Source of the DNA: Deltaproteobacteria bacterium
GTDB taxonomy: Bacteria > UBA10199 > JACPAL01 > GCA-016699445
DNA: 64,000 nucleotides
NCBI GenBank assembly: GCA_016699445.1
Contig: CP064976.1
Coordinates: 1,302,001-1,366,000 of the forward strand
Direction of reading: 5' to 3'
Positions 37,620 through 46,435 of the stretch are shown here, piece after piece. Below the pieces are notes generated by a model. That model did not search any database. It was not told the origin of the DNA and was given only the letters and a program-made list of their open reading frames with translations. Within the stretch, counting starts at the first letter, position 1; every line of letters starts with the position of its first letter. The position numbers and the translations under genes are program-made.

Positions 37620-37678
37620 CCCTCACCCACTTCGGGGGAGGGAAGTTGGGCAAATTAAAATCTATAAGGGTGGGGGCT
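37620..37678. repeat. Right inverted-repeat arm of the DUF559 element
   Basis: The hairpin (CCCTCACCC, loop ACTTC, GGGGGAGGG) lies at 37620-37642, with one unpaired position. A 21-base spacer follows, then AAGGGTGGGGGCT. The arrangement mirrors the left arm exactly in spacing. Confidence 0.75.
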
Positions 37679-37686
37679 TCTTGGCT

Positions 37687-38532
37687 TCACAACGGAATCG
37701 CCGACAAAATAAATAAATACCGAGCGGCCAGTTCTCCGATAAAAATAAATGCAATCGCGACATACATAATGCCTGTTGCCGATTGGTTAGAGCCAATTCG
37801 AGCGGTGCTGTAAATCATCGCGACGACTACGGAAGGGATGAGAAGTCCTACAAGGACTCGTTGCCAAAAGAAAATTCCATGACCCATAAAATCGGTCAAT
37901 GCTGCCAGAAAATTTGAATCGGGTTTGACCCAATGATCAAAGACAAAAAGAGTGGTGCCAAAAGCAAAGACACGAAGAGCCATGACAGCAATTAAGATCC
38001 ACGCCATGGTGACGAGCAGACGTTTGGGCATGTCGACAGTGACGAGGTAAAAGTGCCCAAAGATCATTCCGGCTAAGAATCCTCCTAAGACTAATGACGC
38101 AGAGACAAAATGAAGAGGGACAAGAATATTTTGAGCCCAGGCGGGTGGGAGGAGGGGTCTGAAAATTAAAGAGCTCACGACTGTAGCCACGAGTCCAACC
38201 GCCGAGATGAAAAAAAGTTCCGGTCGTGACGTGCCAAATCCCAGCCAGCGAATACGAAACCAAAGTTGAAAGCAGAGAAGAGCAAAGGCCCACATAAAGA
38301 CTGTCGTGAGATGAGTGCTCTCAGGTGGAAGAGTGCCTCCAAAAATTTCGGGTAATGTGAAGGTGGCTTTGTGCCAAAAGAAAAGTCCGATGCCGGTAAA
38401 AAACCAGGACCAGAAGCTGATCGATCTGAAAAAATTATGATCGATGATAGCAGGAGGAAGTATGGAAACGGTGACGACCATTCCGACGGACATCTGAAAC
38501 AAAAATGTAATGAGTATAAAAGATATCGACAT
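37687..38532 (-). CDS. Polytopic membrane protein, eight helices
   Basis: I do not recognise the family with confidence. The 281 residues hold about eight membrane helices with several His residues near membrane ends (FWHKATFTLP, VPLHFVSASL, FGHFYLVTVD, FMGHGIFFWQ). The last helix and tail (IFIGELAARYLFILSAIPL) resemble the end of NrfD/DmsC-type quinol-binding subunits. That similarity and the His residues make a quinone- or haem-linked role possible but unproven. No Fe-S partner lies nearby. It is divergent from the porin gene. Confidence 0.6.
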   Translation of the reverse strand: MSISFILITFLFQMSVGMVVTVSILPPAIIDHNFFRSISFWSWFFTGIGLFFWHKATFTLPEIFGGTLPPESTHLTTVFMWAFALLCFQLWFRIRWLGFGTSRPELFFISAVGLVATVVSSLIFRPLLPPAWAQNILVPLHFVSASLVLGGFLAGMIFGHFYLVTVDMPKRLLVTMAWILIAVMALRVFAFGTTLFVFDHWVKPDSNFLAALTDFMGHGIFFWQRVLVGLLIPSVVVAMIYSTARIGSNQSATGIMYVAIAFIFIGELAARYLFILSAIPL

Positions 38533-38621
38533 GGGCGGGCTCTTTTCAGAGGCCTAGTTAAAAATCAATCAACAATATGGTTGACGTCACGGAGGGTCTT
38601 TGATTATTGAAACATGAAATT

Positions 38622-38640
38622 GAAAATGGTTATCAAAATC
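38622..38640. promoter_or_regulatory. Fur-like box upstream of the porin gene
   Basis: GAAAATGGTTATCAAAATC matches the classical 19-bp Fur box GATAATGATAATCATTATC at 14 of 19 positions. It lies 28 bases before the porin start, in the divergent intergenic region. The 14/19 match is typical of real but weak Fur/Zur-type sites; AT-rich sequence can give this by chance. Confidence 0.4.
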
Positions 38641-38668
38641 AAATAAAGAAATGTCAGAAAGGATTATT

Positions 38669-39907
38669 ATGAGAGAGAATAAAAAAGTATTAATGTTGGG
38701 TTTGTTCAGTATGCTTCTGACCTCATCAATTGGTCAAACCGTTGAAATTCAGAAAAAAGAACCCTCCATTAATATTTCAGATTCTGAATTGGATGCTGAA
38801 GTCAAAAACGAAGAAGGTCTCCAAAGAAAGGGTGATTTTGGCCGCTTCCATCTCTTTGGTTATGGTGACATGCACTTCAATACCTTGATTGGGGAAGGGA
38901 CAAACCAAATCGACTTTCACCGCATGGTCTTAGGCGTCGGTTATGATTTCAATGATTGGCTCAAATTTCGCACTGAAGTTGATTTTGAACACGCGTTTAA
39001 AGAACCTGAGCTGGAATATGCTTACCTCGATTTTTTGGTCAAACCTTGGCTTAACGTACGTGGTGGAAGTATGTTGGTACCGATGGGAACGATTAATCAA
39101 AATCACGAACCCCCACTTTATTACAGTGTCGAACGTCCTCAACTCTACCGCGAAATTATTCCGAGCTCATGGCAAGAAGGTGGTGTGGGATTTTTTGGAA
39201 ATGTAGGATCGTCTTTGGATTATCAACTCTATGTCATGTCGAGTTTGGAAGCGGTTACTATTGAGGATGGCACGGTCAGTCGGAGTTTTACAGGCAGTGA
39301 TGGCTTTCATGATAGTTTTGGCCATGTGGGTGAACAGCCAGCTCGTGACTTTGCCGCTGCCGGTCGTTTGCAATATAAAGGTCTTCCTGGATTGAGAATG
39401 GGAACATCTTTCTTTTTAGGAAATACCGGTCAGGGTAATCCAAATATTGGTGGTGGTTTTCTGACGATGCTTGAAGGAGATGCGAAGTATAGTTTTGAAG
39501 GAATTGATTTGGAAAGTCAGCTCGCATTCACCAATCTTTCGGATGCGGAAAATATTAATACTGTTCTTGTGGCTGCGAATTCGACAAAATTTTCAGAGCC
39601 CATCAACCAAGTCGCCAAACAAATGCTCGGTTGGTCAGTTGAAGGGGCTTATCATGTGTTTCATCATCTGATGCCTGAGACGAAACATGATCTTGTGACG
39701 TTTGTTCGTTACGAAAAAATTAATACACAACATGCAATGCCCATAGGCTTTACAGCCGATCTTGCTAATGATCGTCAAACCATCACTACCGGTGTGTCTT
39801 ATATGCCGATACCTCAAGTGGCTATCAAGGCCGACTATTTGTGGAATTGGAACAAGGCAAATGCTGGTATCGATCGCTTCAATCTCGGATTAGGATTTTA
39901 TTACTGA
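38669..39907 (+). CDS. Outer-membrane porin, phosphate-selective-porin-like
   Basis: A signal peptide (VLMLGLFSMLLTSSIGQT) is followed by a beta-rich chain of alternating aromatic strands ending in FNLGLGFYY, a typical barrel C-terminus. The stretches FHLFGYGDMHFN, FDFEHAF-like and LVPMGTINQNHEPPLYYSVE resemble the OprO/OprP-type porins found in many Gram-negatives. The ATG at 38669 has AAAGGA; an upstream ATG at 38651 is in frame. A Fur-like box in front suggests metal control, so the solute may be a metal chelate rather than phosphate. The gene overlaps purE at its end. Confidence 0.75.
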   Translation: MRENKKVLMLGLFSMLLTSSIGQTVEIQKKEPSINISDSELDAEVKNEEGLQRKGDFGRFHLFGYGDMHFNTLIGEGTNQIDFHRMVLGVGYDFNDWLKFRTEVDFEHAFKEPELEYAYLDFLVKPWLNVRGGSMLVPMGTINQNHEPPLYYSVERPQLYREIIPSSWQEGGVGFFGNVGSSLDYQLYVMSSLEAVTIEDGTVSRSFTGSDGFHDSFGHVGEQPARDFAAAGRLQYKGLPGLRMGTSFFLGNTGQGNPNIGGGFLTMLEGDAKYSFEGIDLESQLAFTNLSDAENINTVLVAANSTKFSEPINQVAKQMLGWSVEGAYHVFHHLMPETKHDLVTFVRYEKINTQHAMPIGFTADLANDRQTITTGVSYMPIPQVAIKADYLWNWNKANAGIDRFNLGLGFYY

Positions 39908-40393
39908 AAATCCTTGATACGAAGATTCTAAGTTTTCTTTATAACGAATTATTTTATCGAAAATATCCTGATCTTCAGGAGACGTTCCGGCGGCTAAAAT
40001 CTGAGCGGCTAAAATTCCTGCATTCCAGGCATTGCCAATAGCCATGGTCGCTACAGGAACATCTTGAGGCATTTGGACAATCGATAGAAGTGCATCCTCT
40101 CCTCCTAAAGATCCCAAAGGCACGGGAACTCCAATGACAGGAAGTGCGCAATGAGAAGCGATCATTCCAGGTAAATGAGCCGCACCTCCCGCTCCAGCTA
40201 TGACAACGCGTACACCGTCACGTCTTGCATGTTTTGAAAATTCAATCACGCGATGGGGTGTACGATGAGCTGACAATATTCTCATGTCATACTTGATCCC
40301 GAATAAATCCAAAGCTTGGCCCGCTTTTTCCATCACAGGCAGGTCGCTATCGCTACCCATCGCAATGACGACTTGAGAAATCAGTTTCTTCAT
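39890..40393 (-). CDS. purE: 5-(carboxyamino)imidazole ribonucleotide mutase
   Basis: PurE class I catalyses the carboxylate shift that makes CAIR in purine synthesis. The motifs GSDSDLPVM, SAHRTPHRV, IAGAGGAAHLPGMIA and PVIGVPV are all present in a 167-residue protein of normal size. Its ATG overlaps the purK stop by four bases (ATGA), which couples the two steps of the bicarbonate-dependent route. Confidence 0.97.
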   Translation of the reverse strand: MKKLISQVVIAMGSDSDLPVMEKAGQALDLFGIKYDMRILSAHRTPHRVIEFSKHARRDGVRVVIAGAGGAAHLPGMIASHCALPVIGVPVPLGSLGGEDALLSIVQMPQDVPVATMAIGNAWNAGILAAQILAAGTSPEDQDIFDKIIRYKENLESSYQGFSVIKS

Positions 40394-41548
40394 TTTGATA
40401 TGTCCTCAATCCACTTTTGATGCATTTTTTTTAAAGAATTTAATCTCAAATTAAAATCATTGGGATTATTTTCACTAATAGTCACATGGCCCATTTTTCT
40501 AGCTGGTTTGATGTCTTTTTTTTCATACCAATAATGATCACAGCCTTCCCAATGGGGAGGTTTAAAATCAGAATCTAATTTCTTTTGGACACCGGCGGGC
40601 CCTAAGAGATTTAACATCGCAAAATAAGATTTATTTTGAGCGGGGATAATGTCCATTCCCATCACAGCTCTTATATGATTCTCAAATTGACTGATCGAGG
40701 AAGCGCTTAAACTATAGTGTCCCGAATTATGAACTCGAGGCGCCATTTCATTGACCATGAGTGTATCCTCTTGTGTCTCAAAAAATTCGAGAGCTAGGAC
40801 GCCTACATAATTAAGATGATCCGCAATTGTTTTGGCATATTCTCGAGCTTCTTGATGGAGATCTTTTGAAATATCTTCATCGCTAAATACCCATTCGCAT
40901 ACACCTGATTTTGCTGAGTTTTAACCAATGGATAAGCAAAAAATCTCCAGACTGTCCACGAGCACATACCAGAGCGAGCTCTTTTTTAAATTGAATTTTA
41001 GCTTCTATATAGACCTGTGCATTCTTTTGAAAAGCTTCCTCGCAAAATTGGATAAGTGTCGCGGGTTCTTCATGTGAAAAACAAACGCCTTTACCATCAT
41101 AGCCATAGCGGCTCCATTTGAGAATGTAGTGACCAAAAACACTCTGAGCGTTTTTCAGGCTGGAGGTGATATTTTCTGGAGACTTGATGATTTCAAAAGG
41201 AGCTGTTGGGACATGAAGATGAGTAAGAATATTTTTTTGATAAATTTTATCTTGTAAGATTTCTAAGGTACTCAGAGTGGGATAAAATTCTTTTCGACTG
41301 GAGTATTTTTGAAGTTCTTGAATGTTCACCCATTCGTTTTCAAAAGTAATCACATCAACAGAATCTATAAATATTTTAAAATCATCATCATATAAATCAC
41401 CCACCATACACGGATATCCAAGTGTAAAGGCCGGCGAGTTTCTGTCATCTACGAATAAGAGCGTAGGGATTTTAAGTTTTTGAGCTGATTGAAATAGGAG
41501 ACAAGCTAATTGTCCACCGCCTATAATTCCTAATTTTTTAGTGGTCAT
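40390..41548 (-). CDS. purK: N5-carboxyaminoimidazole ribonucleotide synthase, frameshifted twice
   Basis: PurK is an ATP-grasp ligase making N5-CAIR from AIR, ATP and bicarbonate. The N-terminus has LGIIGGGQLACLLFQSAQKL, followed by FENEWVNIQ, KWSRYGYDGKGV, and EMAPRVHNSGHYS, which lies after a break. The sequence needs one extra base in the A6 run at 40938-40943 (giving FFAYPLVKTQQNQV) and another near 40899. Together they give a continuous protein of about 386 residues. The C-terminal NEMAPRVHNSGH motif and PARKMGHV are in the last frame. Confidence 0.93.
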
Positions 41549-41649
41549 TTCTCGATTTTAATCCGAGAAAAATCACTTTTTTAGAAATAGATATTATCGA
41601 AGTTGCCCTTCCATATTTTAGATGAATAGTTATGGGAATGAGATTATTT

Positions 41650-42549
41650 CTAGAAAAATATTTTTGATTTTGCCTGTTCGCAAATGGCTAAGACTGCAGG
41701 ATTTTTGATCTTTCGTTCGTAAGAAATGGCATAAAATTTCTCTTTGATCGACGTGGGCTTTCCGATCACGCCCACGTCGTATTGAGAGCAAATTTCTTTA
41801 GAGATGACAGAAGGCCCTGCAAAAATACCATATCCTGATTGAGCAAAGACTTTCATTAAAGCGCTGTCCTGAAATTCTCCCATAATTTTAGGGAAAATCT
41901 TATTTTCCTCAAACCATCTTTCCAAATCTCTGCGAAGGCTGGCTTGAGGGCTAGGAAGTAAAAAAGGAGCTGAGTTTAGAGATTGGGGAAAATTTCTTTT
42001 TAAATTTTTAACGAGTGATTGGCTTCCAAAAAAATGAATATCGGACTCTCCCAAAAGATGATGGAAAGCTTTGATGTGAATAGACGGTGGAATCGGCGCA
42101 TCTGAAATGACAATATCCAAATTATGAAGAGCGAGTTCGGAGAGCAGTTTTTCAGGCCGATCTTCCAGACAAACAAGTCGAATCTCTTCTTTAAGTTTAA
42201 GGGCTGGTTCTATGAGTTTGAAGGCGATGAGCTTGTGAAGATTGTCAGCAATTCCAATGTTGAGAGTAATGGGTTTTCCTGTGGGTCTCCCTTTCAGGGT
42301 ATCTTGAAGTTCTTTTCCTAAGGAAAAAATATCTTCTGCATAACGGTAAACGGTTTGACCCACTTCTGTCAGTGCCAGGCCTCTTCCACTTTTTTCAAAA
42401 AGTTTTTCATTTAAAGCATTCTCCAGCGACTTGATCTGAGCACTTAAAGTGGGTTGCGCTAGATGGAGCTTGTGAGTTGCTTTAGAAATAGATCCTTCTC
42501 GAGCCACTGTCCAAAAGTAATAAAGATGATGATAGTTAAGCCATTCCAT
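41650..42549 (-). CDS. nhaR: LysR-family activator NhaR
   Basis: This is a 299-residue LysR-type regulator. The helix-turn-helix region is the near-diagnostic NhaR start (LNYHHLYYFWTVAREGSISK, then ATHKLHLAQPTLSAQIKSLE). A periplasmic-binding-like effector domain follows (LNIGIADNLHKLIAFKL). NhaR of E. coli activates nhaA in response to sodium. Here it is divergent from a hibernation factor-TerC operon, so it may regulate that unit, or the NhaD-like antiporter far upstream. The intergenic region of 104 bases is AT-rich. Confidence 0.9.
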   Translation of the reverse strand: MEWLNYHHLYYFWTVAREGSISKATHKLHLAQPTLSAQIKSLENALNEKLFEKSGRGLALTEVGQTVYRYAEDIFSLGKELQDTLKGRPTGKPITLNIGIADNLHKLIAFKLIEPALKLKEEIRLVCLEDRPEKLLSELALHNLDIVISDAPIPPSIHIKAFHHLLGESDIHFFGSQSLVKNLKRNFPQSLNSAPFLLPSPQASLRRDLERWFEENKIFPKIMGEFQDSALMKVFAQSGYGIFAGPSVISKEICSQYDVGVIGKPTSIKEKFYAISYERKIKNPAVLAICEQAKSKIFF

Positions 42550-42653
42550 AAAAAGAAGATATATTCATATTATAAATGTATTCAATATAAACTATCTATT
42601 TTTAAAATTAATTAAATCTCTCTATTCTGGCTTCAACAAACAAAGGAGATTTT

Positions 42654-43001
42654 ATGAAGATACTGATGAGAGGCAAAAGAATACATCTAACAGAAGAAGT
42701 CAAAGAGTCGATTCACCGTAGGATTTATTTTTCAGTGGGTCGTTTTGCCACATGGATTCGCGATATAAAGATTATGTTAACAGATATGAATGGGCCTCGC
42801 GGCGGTGTGGATAAGTCTTGTCAGGTGAATATTCGGCTAAAGCCTTATGGTGAAGTGTATATGGAAGATCAGTCTGAAGATTTGCAGACGGTAATTTATC
42901 AGATTTTTGATCGCTTAAATCGTGCTTTAGATCGGAAAATAAAGAGAGAGTTTCATCAAAAACCCACCAGTGATTTTGGTGGTAATGGGAGGGTGGTATG
43001 A
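42654..43001 (+). CDS. Ribosome hibernation/HPF-type small protein
   Basis: The 115-residue protein has the fold of the HPF/RaiA (sigma-54 modulation, S30EA) family. It starts KILMRGKRIHLTEEVKESIH and has a central strand-helix pattern (VNIRLKPYGEVYMEDQSEDL, then QTVIYQIFDRLNRALDRKI). Such proteins bind the 30S subunit and silence ribosomes in stress. It is the short type without the C-terminal dimerisation domain. AAAGGAG precedes ATG 42654. Its stop overlaps the next start. Confidence 0.72.
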   Translation: MKILMRGKRIHLTEEVKESIHRRIYFSVGRFATWIRDIKIMLTDMNGPRGGVDKSCQVNIRLKPYGEVYMEDQSEDLQTVIYQIFDRLNRALDRKIKREFHQKPTSDFGGNGRVV

Positions 43002-43195
43002 AGAAGGGCTTCGTGAAGTTGGTAAAAGAAATGAAGGATGATTTGCTTGGAAAGGCGGCCATCACAGCCGGTATGGGAATGATCATGGTGGCTATGTATG
43101 CCATGACAGCAGGTGTCATTGTACAACACTCAGGTGATTATTTAATAAGAAAGATAAAACAGGGAGTTAGAAATGAATCTTCAGAGCATAGGTAG
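42998..43195 (+). CDS. Small single-helix membrane protein
   Basis: This 65-residue protein has one central hydrophobic helix (ITAGMGMIMVAMYAMTAGVI) between basic ends. I do not recognise it. It overlaps both neighbours (ATGA with the hibernation-type gene, 23 bases with terC), so it is translationally locked into the unit. Its position suggests it works with TerC or the ribosome factor at the membrane, but this is inference. Confidence 0.6.
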   Translation: MKKGFVKLVKEMKDDLLGKAAITAGMGMIMVAMYAMTAGVIVQHSGDYLIRKIKQGVRNESSEHR

Positions 43196-44107
43196 TTGGG
43201 AAATGTGGGTTGGATTTACATTGTTTGTTCTTTTGATGTTGGCCGTCGATTTGGGTATTTTTCATCGAAAAGCTCACGTGATTAGTATGAAAGAAGCCAC
43301 CGTATGGAGTCTGGTATGGATTAGCTTGGCTCTTATTTTTAATGTGGGAATTTATTTTTGGTTTGGAGCGGATCGGGCATTAGAATTTTTGACAGGCTAT
43401 CTTGTTGAAAAGTCTCTCTCTGTTGACAATATATTCATTATTTTTGTCGCCTTCTCGTTTTTCGCTGTGCCTGCGATTTACCAACATCGGGTTCTTTTTT
43501 GGGGCATCCTAGGTGCTTTGGTCATGAGAGCTGCCTTTATCTTTATTGGAGCTTCCTTGCTCAGTCAGTTTCACTGGATTCTGTATATTTTTGGAGGTCT
43601 ATTACTTTTATTAGGCATCAAACTATTCAAGACACGTGATCAAGATGTTGATTTGAGTACGAGCCCGTTTCTCAAAATAGTGCACAAAATCATTCCTCAC
43701 GTGGATGAGTATTATGGAGATAAGTTTACGATTGTCAAAGATGGGAAGAGATTTGCGACACCATTGCTGACGGTATTGATACTGGTGGAAGTCACAGATT
43801 TGATTTTTGCTGTAGAATCAATCCCTGCAATTTTGCCATCACTCAGGATCCTTTTATTGTGTATACGTCTAATATCTTTGCAATCTTGGGCCTTCGTTCT
43901 CTGTACTTTTTAGTCTCAGGCATTGTGGATAAGTTTCATTATCTCAAGGTCGGTTTGGCTTTTGTCTTAATCTTTATTGGCACTAAAATCATGATCGCTT
44001 CGATTTATAAGGTACCTATTTTGATCTCTCTTGCTGTGATTGCCTTATTGATTGGTGGTTCGATTATTCTCTCAATCCTGATTCCCAAAAAAAGTGTCGA
44101 GGGTTGA
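43173..44107 (+). CDS. TerC/Alx-family membrane protein, frameshifted
   Basis: TerC-family proteins have seven or more membrane helices and are linked to manganese or calcium export and pH response. Visible here are MWVGFTLFVLLMLAVDLGIF, EKSLSVDNIFIIFVAFSFF, EVTDLIFAVESIPAI and SLYFLVSGIVDKFHYLKVGL. The first frame runs to 43913 and the tail continues in another. An extra T in the T4 run at 43831-43834 gives ESIPAIFAITQDPFIVYTSN, the conserved continuation, for a protein of about 311 residues. It is last in the unit divergent from nhaR. Confidence 0.9.
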
Positions 44108-44142
44108 CAAAAAAGAATTGAAACAGCTAAGCGCCACACTTC

Positions 44143-44442
44143 ATGAATTTTTTGTTTAAAAAATTGGGACTTTTTCTTACAGCACTTTCGCTGATGGCAG
44201 CGCTGTTAGCGCCTCTCCATGTGCATGCGGGTGGTCAAAAGGATCATGGCCTGACGCAGAATTGTTCTGTGTGTCATATCCAGGGACAAATCCGACATAT
44301 TACTTTTAGTAATCCTTTATCAAAAATAGTTTCGTTTTATTCTCAGTTTGCTTCTGTATTAGGGGCTTCTTTTGACAGTCCCTCTCAAATTTACTTTTCC
44401 CAAAACTCCTCTCGAGCGCCTCCGGCAAGTCCTCTTTCGTAG
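44143..44442 (+). CDS. Small secreted Cys/His protein (DUF2946-like)
   Basis: The product of 99 residues starts with a signal peptide (LGLFLTALSLMAALLAPLHVHA). A short His/Cys motif (HGLTQNCSVCHIQG) follows, and the C-terminus is SRAPPASPLS. The CxxC and the terminal RAPP-like tail are characteristic of DUF2946-type proteins found next to metal-uptake genes. It is the first gene of the long cluster at 44.1-51.7 kb. No clear Shine-Dalgarno precedes the ATG. A role in metal handling is inferred from the motif and neighbours. Confidence 0.6.
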   Translation: MNFLFKKLGLFLTALSLMAALLAPLHVHAGGQKDHGLTQNCSVCHIQGQIRHITFSNPLSKIVSFYSQFASVLGASFDSPSQIYFSQNSSRAPPASPLS

Positions 44443-44488
44443 TCTCAATCAACTAGTTGTTACATTATTTTATATTGAAGGAGGACGT

Positions 44489-45537
44489 ATGTTTTTTCGC
44501 CGTCTTGTCATATCTTTTATTTGTATTTTTATTTTAGAAAAATCTCTTTTTGCACAGACTGCAAAGTCTACCAGCCTCATGCCTGATATTAGTGTTATTG
44601 GATCTATGGGTGGTGGTTATTTTACAACAGACCCAAGCACCGATGTGGGGCATGATCCAGCACGGACAGAATTTACATTACAAGAAATCGAGTTGGCTTT
44701 GAGTTCCGTGATTGATCCTTATTTGAGAGGAGATGTGTTTTTTTCATTTCATGAATCAGGAGTCGAACTTGAAGGAGGATATGTGACGACGCTGGCACTT
44801 CCTTACCAATTGCAAGTAAAAGCCGGTAAATTTTTGATGCCTTTCGGGCGTCAAAATCAAAAGCATCTTCATCGTTGGGATTTTGCGGATACGATGCTGG
44901 TCAATAAAGCTTTTTTTGGTCCAGAAGGTTTGAGTGAATTAGGAATTAATCTCTCCTATCTTTTCCTACCCCCTTCTTTCTTCAGTTGGAAGGTGTTGTG
45001 GCGAATGGAGATAATACAAGTAGTTTTGCCGGGACTCGGAAAGAAGATTTTCTCTATCAAGGGCGTCTTTCGACAAGTTTTGATTTGCCTCATGATATCA
45101 CACTTTTAGCAGGATATTCTTTAGCTCTAGGCCAAAACGCCTCAGGTCCGGGAAATAAGACGATAATTCAGGGTGGGGATTTTTTCTTGAAATGGAAACC
45201 TTCAGCAGAAACAAGCGTTTCGTGGCAAACGGAATACATGTGTCGTCGTTATCAAGGAATGACGAGCACGGATCAAGATGGTGGTTTGTACACGTCTATT
45301 GACTACCAATTTTTGAAACGATGGCACGCAGGTCTTCGCTATGATCGTTTGGGATTGCCTGAAGGTTTGATCACTAAAGAATGGAAGGTGACTCCGGCTA
45401 TTGCCTTTGATCCTACAGAATTTTCACGTCTTCGACTTCAGTATGCTTATGATAAAACTAGCATAAGCCCAGCTGTCCAATCTGTTGTTCTTCAACTTCA
45501 ATTTAGCATGGGTGTGCATGGCGCCCATGCATTTTAA
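44489..45537 (+). CDS. Outer-membrane barrel protein upstream of znuA-like gene, frameshifted
   Basis: A signal peptide (FRRLVISFICIFILEKSLFA) precedes a mature chain beginning MPDISVIGSMGGGYF. It continues with barrel strands such as LQVKAGKFLMPFGRQNQKHL and ends HGAHAF, an aromatic barrel terminus. The frame runs to 45109 and then the correct chain is in another frame (LEGVVANGDNTSSFAG). One extra T near 44976-44982 restores it, giving about 349 residues. The strong GAAGGAGG site fixes the ATG at 44489. It matches zinc-regulated non-TonB outer-membrane proteins I recall next to metal ABC genes. Confidence 0.72.
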
Positions 45538-45546
45538 GGAAACATT

Positions 45547-46435
45547 ATGAAAAAAATTATTTTATCACTTTTATTACTTATATCTTTTTCTGTTCAGGCA
45601 AAAATCAAAGTCGTCGCGACATTGCCTGTGTACGCCTCGATTGCTCATGAAGTCGGCGGTGACCGCGTGGACGTCACGAGTCTTGCGCATGGAAACCAAG
45701 ACCCTCATTTTATGGATCCAAAACCTTCTTTCGTCGTGGCGTTGAGTCGGGCGGATGTTTTGATTGAAGGGGGGCTGGAGTTGGAAATTGGCTGGCTGTC
45801 CCCTCTGCTGGTGCAAGCGCGTAATCCTAAAAATTCAACCGTCCAGTGTCGGATATATCAATGCAGCAAAAGGGCTTTCAGTTTTGGAAATTCCTGAAGG
45901 AAAAATTGATCGGACTCAAGGAGATATCCATCCCTTGGGCAATCCTCATGTCTGGCTCGATCCTCGAAGGGTAAAGGTGATTGCCCAAATAATTAAAGAA
46001 GGTTTGGTTAAAAACGATGCAGCAGGACAAGATGTGCATGAAAAAAATCTTGCGAGCTATCAGCAAAAACTCGATCAAAAAATTAACGAATGGCAAACGC
46101 GCGCCAAGACTCTTCGTAGTGTGCCGGTTGTGACCTATCATAAAAGTTTTTCTTACTTGTCAGATTGGTTGGGCTTTCAGGTGGTTGATTATTTGGAGCC
46201 CAAGCCAGGCATTCCCCCATCTCCAGGGCATATCTTGTCATTGATAGATATGATGAAATCAAAACATGTCTCTCTCATACTTTCGGAAAATTATTATAAT
46301 CCCGTGCCGGCTCAGGAGCTGGGCCAAAAAACAGGAGCGAAGGTTTTAATTTTAGATACGGAAGGTGGGGATAAAGATTATATCAGTGTGATGGACACGA
46401 TTATTGGAAAACTAGATGGGAGGTTAGTCCCATGA
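45547..46435 (+). CDS. znuA: Metal ABC transporter substrate-binding protein (ZnuA-like), frameshifted
   Basis: This is a periplasmic metal-binding lipid-free protein with signal peptide IILSLLLLISFSVQA. The start IKVVATLPVYASIAHEVGGD, the first metal motif GNQDPHFMDPKP and the second GNPHVWLDPRRV match the cluster 9 zinc/manganese proteins. The usual long His-rich loop of ZnuA is absent. One A too many in the A5 run at 45829-45833 breaks the frame; with four A the chain reads QARNPKIQPSSVGYINAA and is about 296 residues long. AAGGAA precedes ATG 45547. Confidence 0.85.

Larger units (their letters stand above)
37205..37678. mobile_element. Putative 474-bp element with terminal inverted repeats carrying DUF559
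   Basis: The ends are a 13-bp perfect inverted repeat, AGCCCCCACCCTT (37205-37217) and AAGGGTGGGGGCT (37666-37678). In each arm a 21-base spacer follows, and then an imperfect palindrome of about 25 bases that matches the other arm at about 23 of 25 positions. No clear target duplication was seen. The single gene inside encodes the DUF559 protein. Whether that protein mobilises the unit is inference. Confidence 0.6.

Noticed and set aside
44455..44480. Possible Zur box before the barrel gene
   Set aside because: The AT-rich sequence shows only a loose TGTTA-type half-site with no convincing partner.
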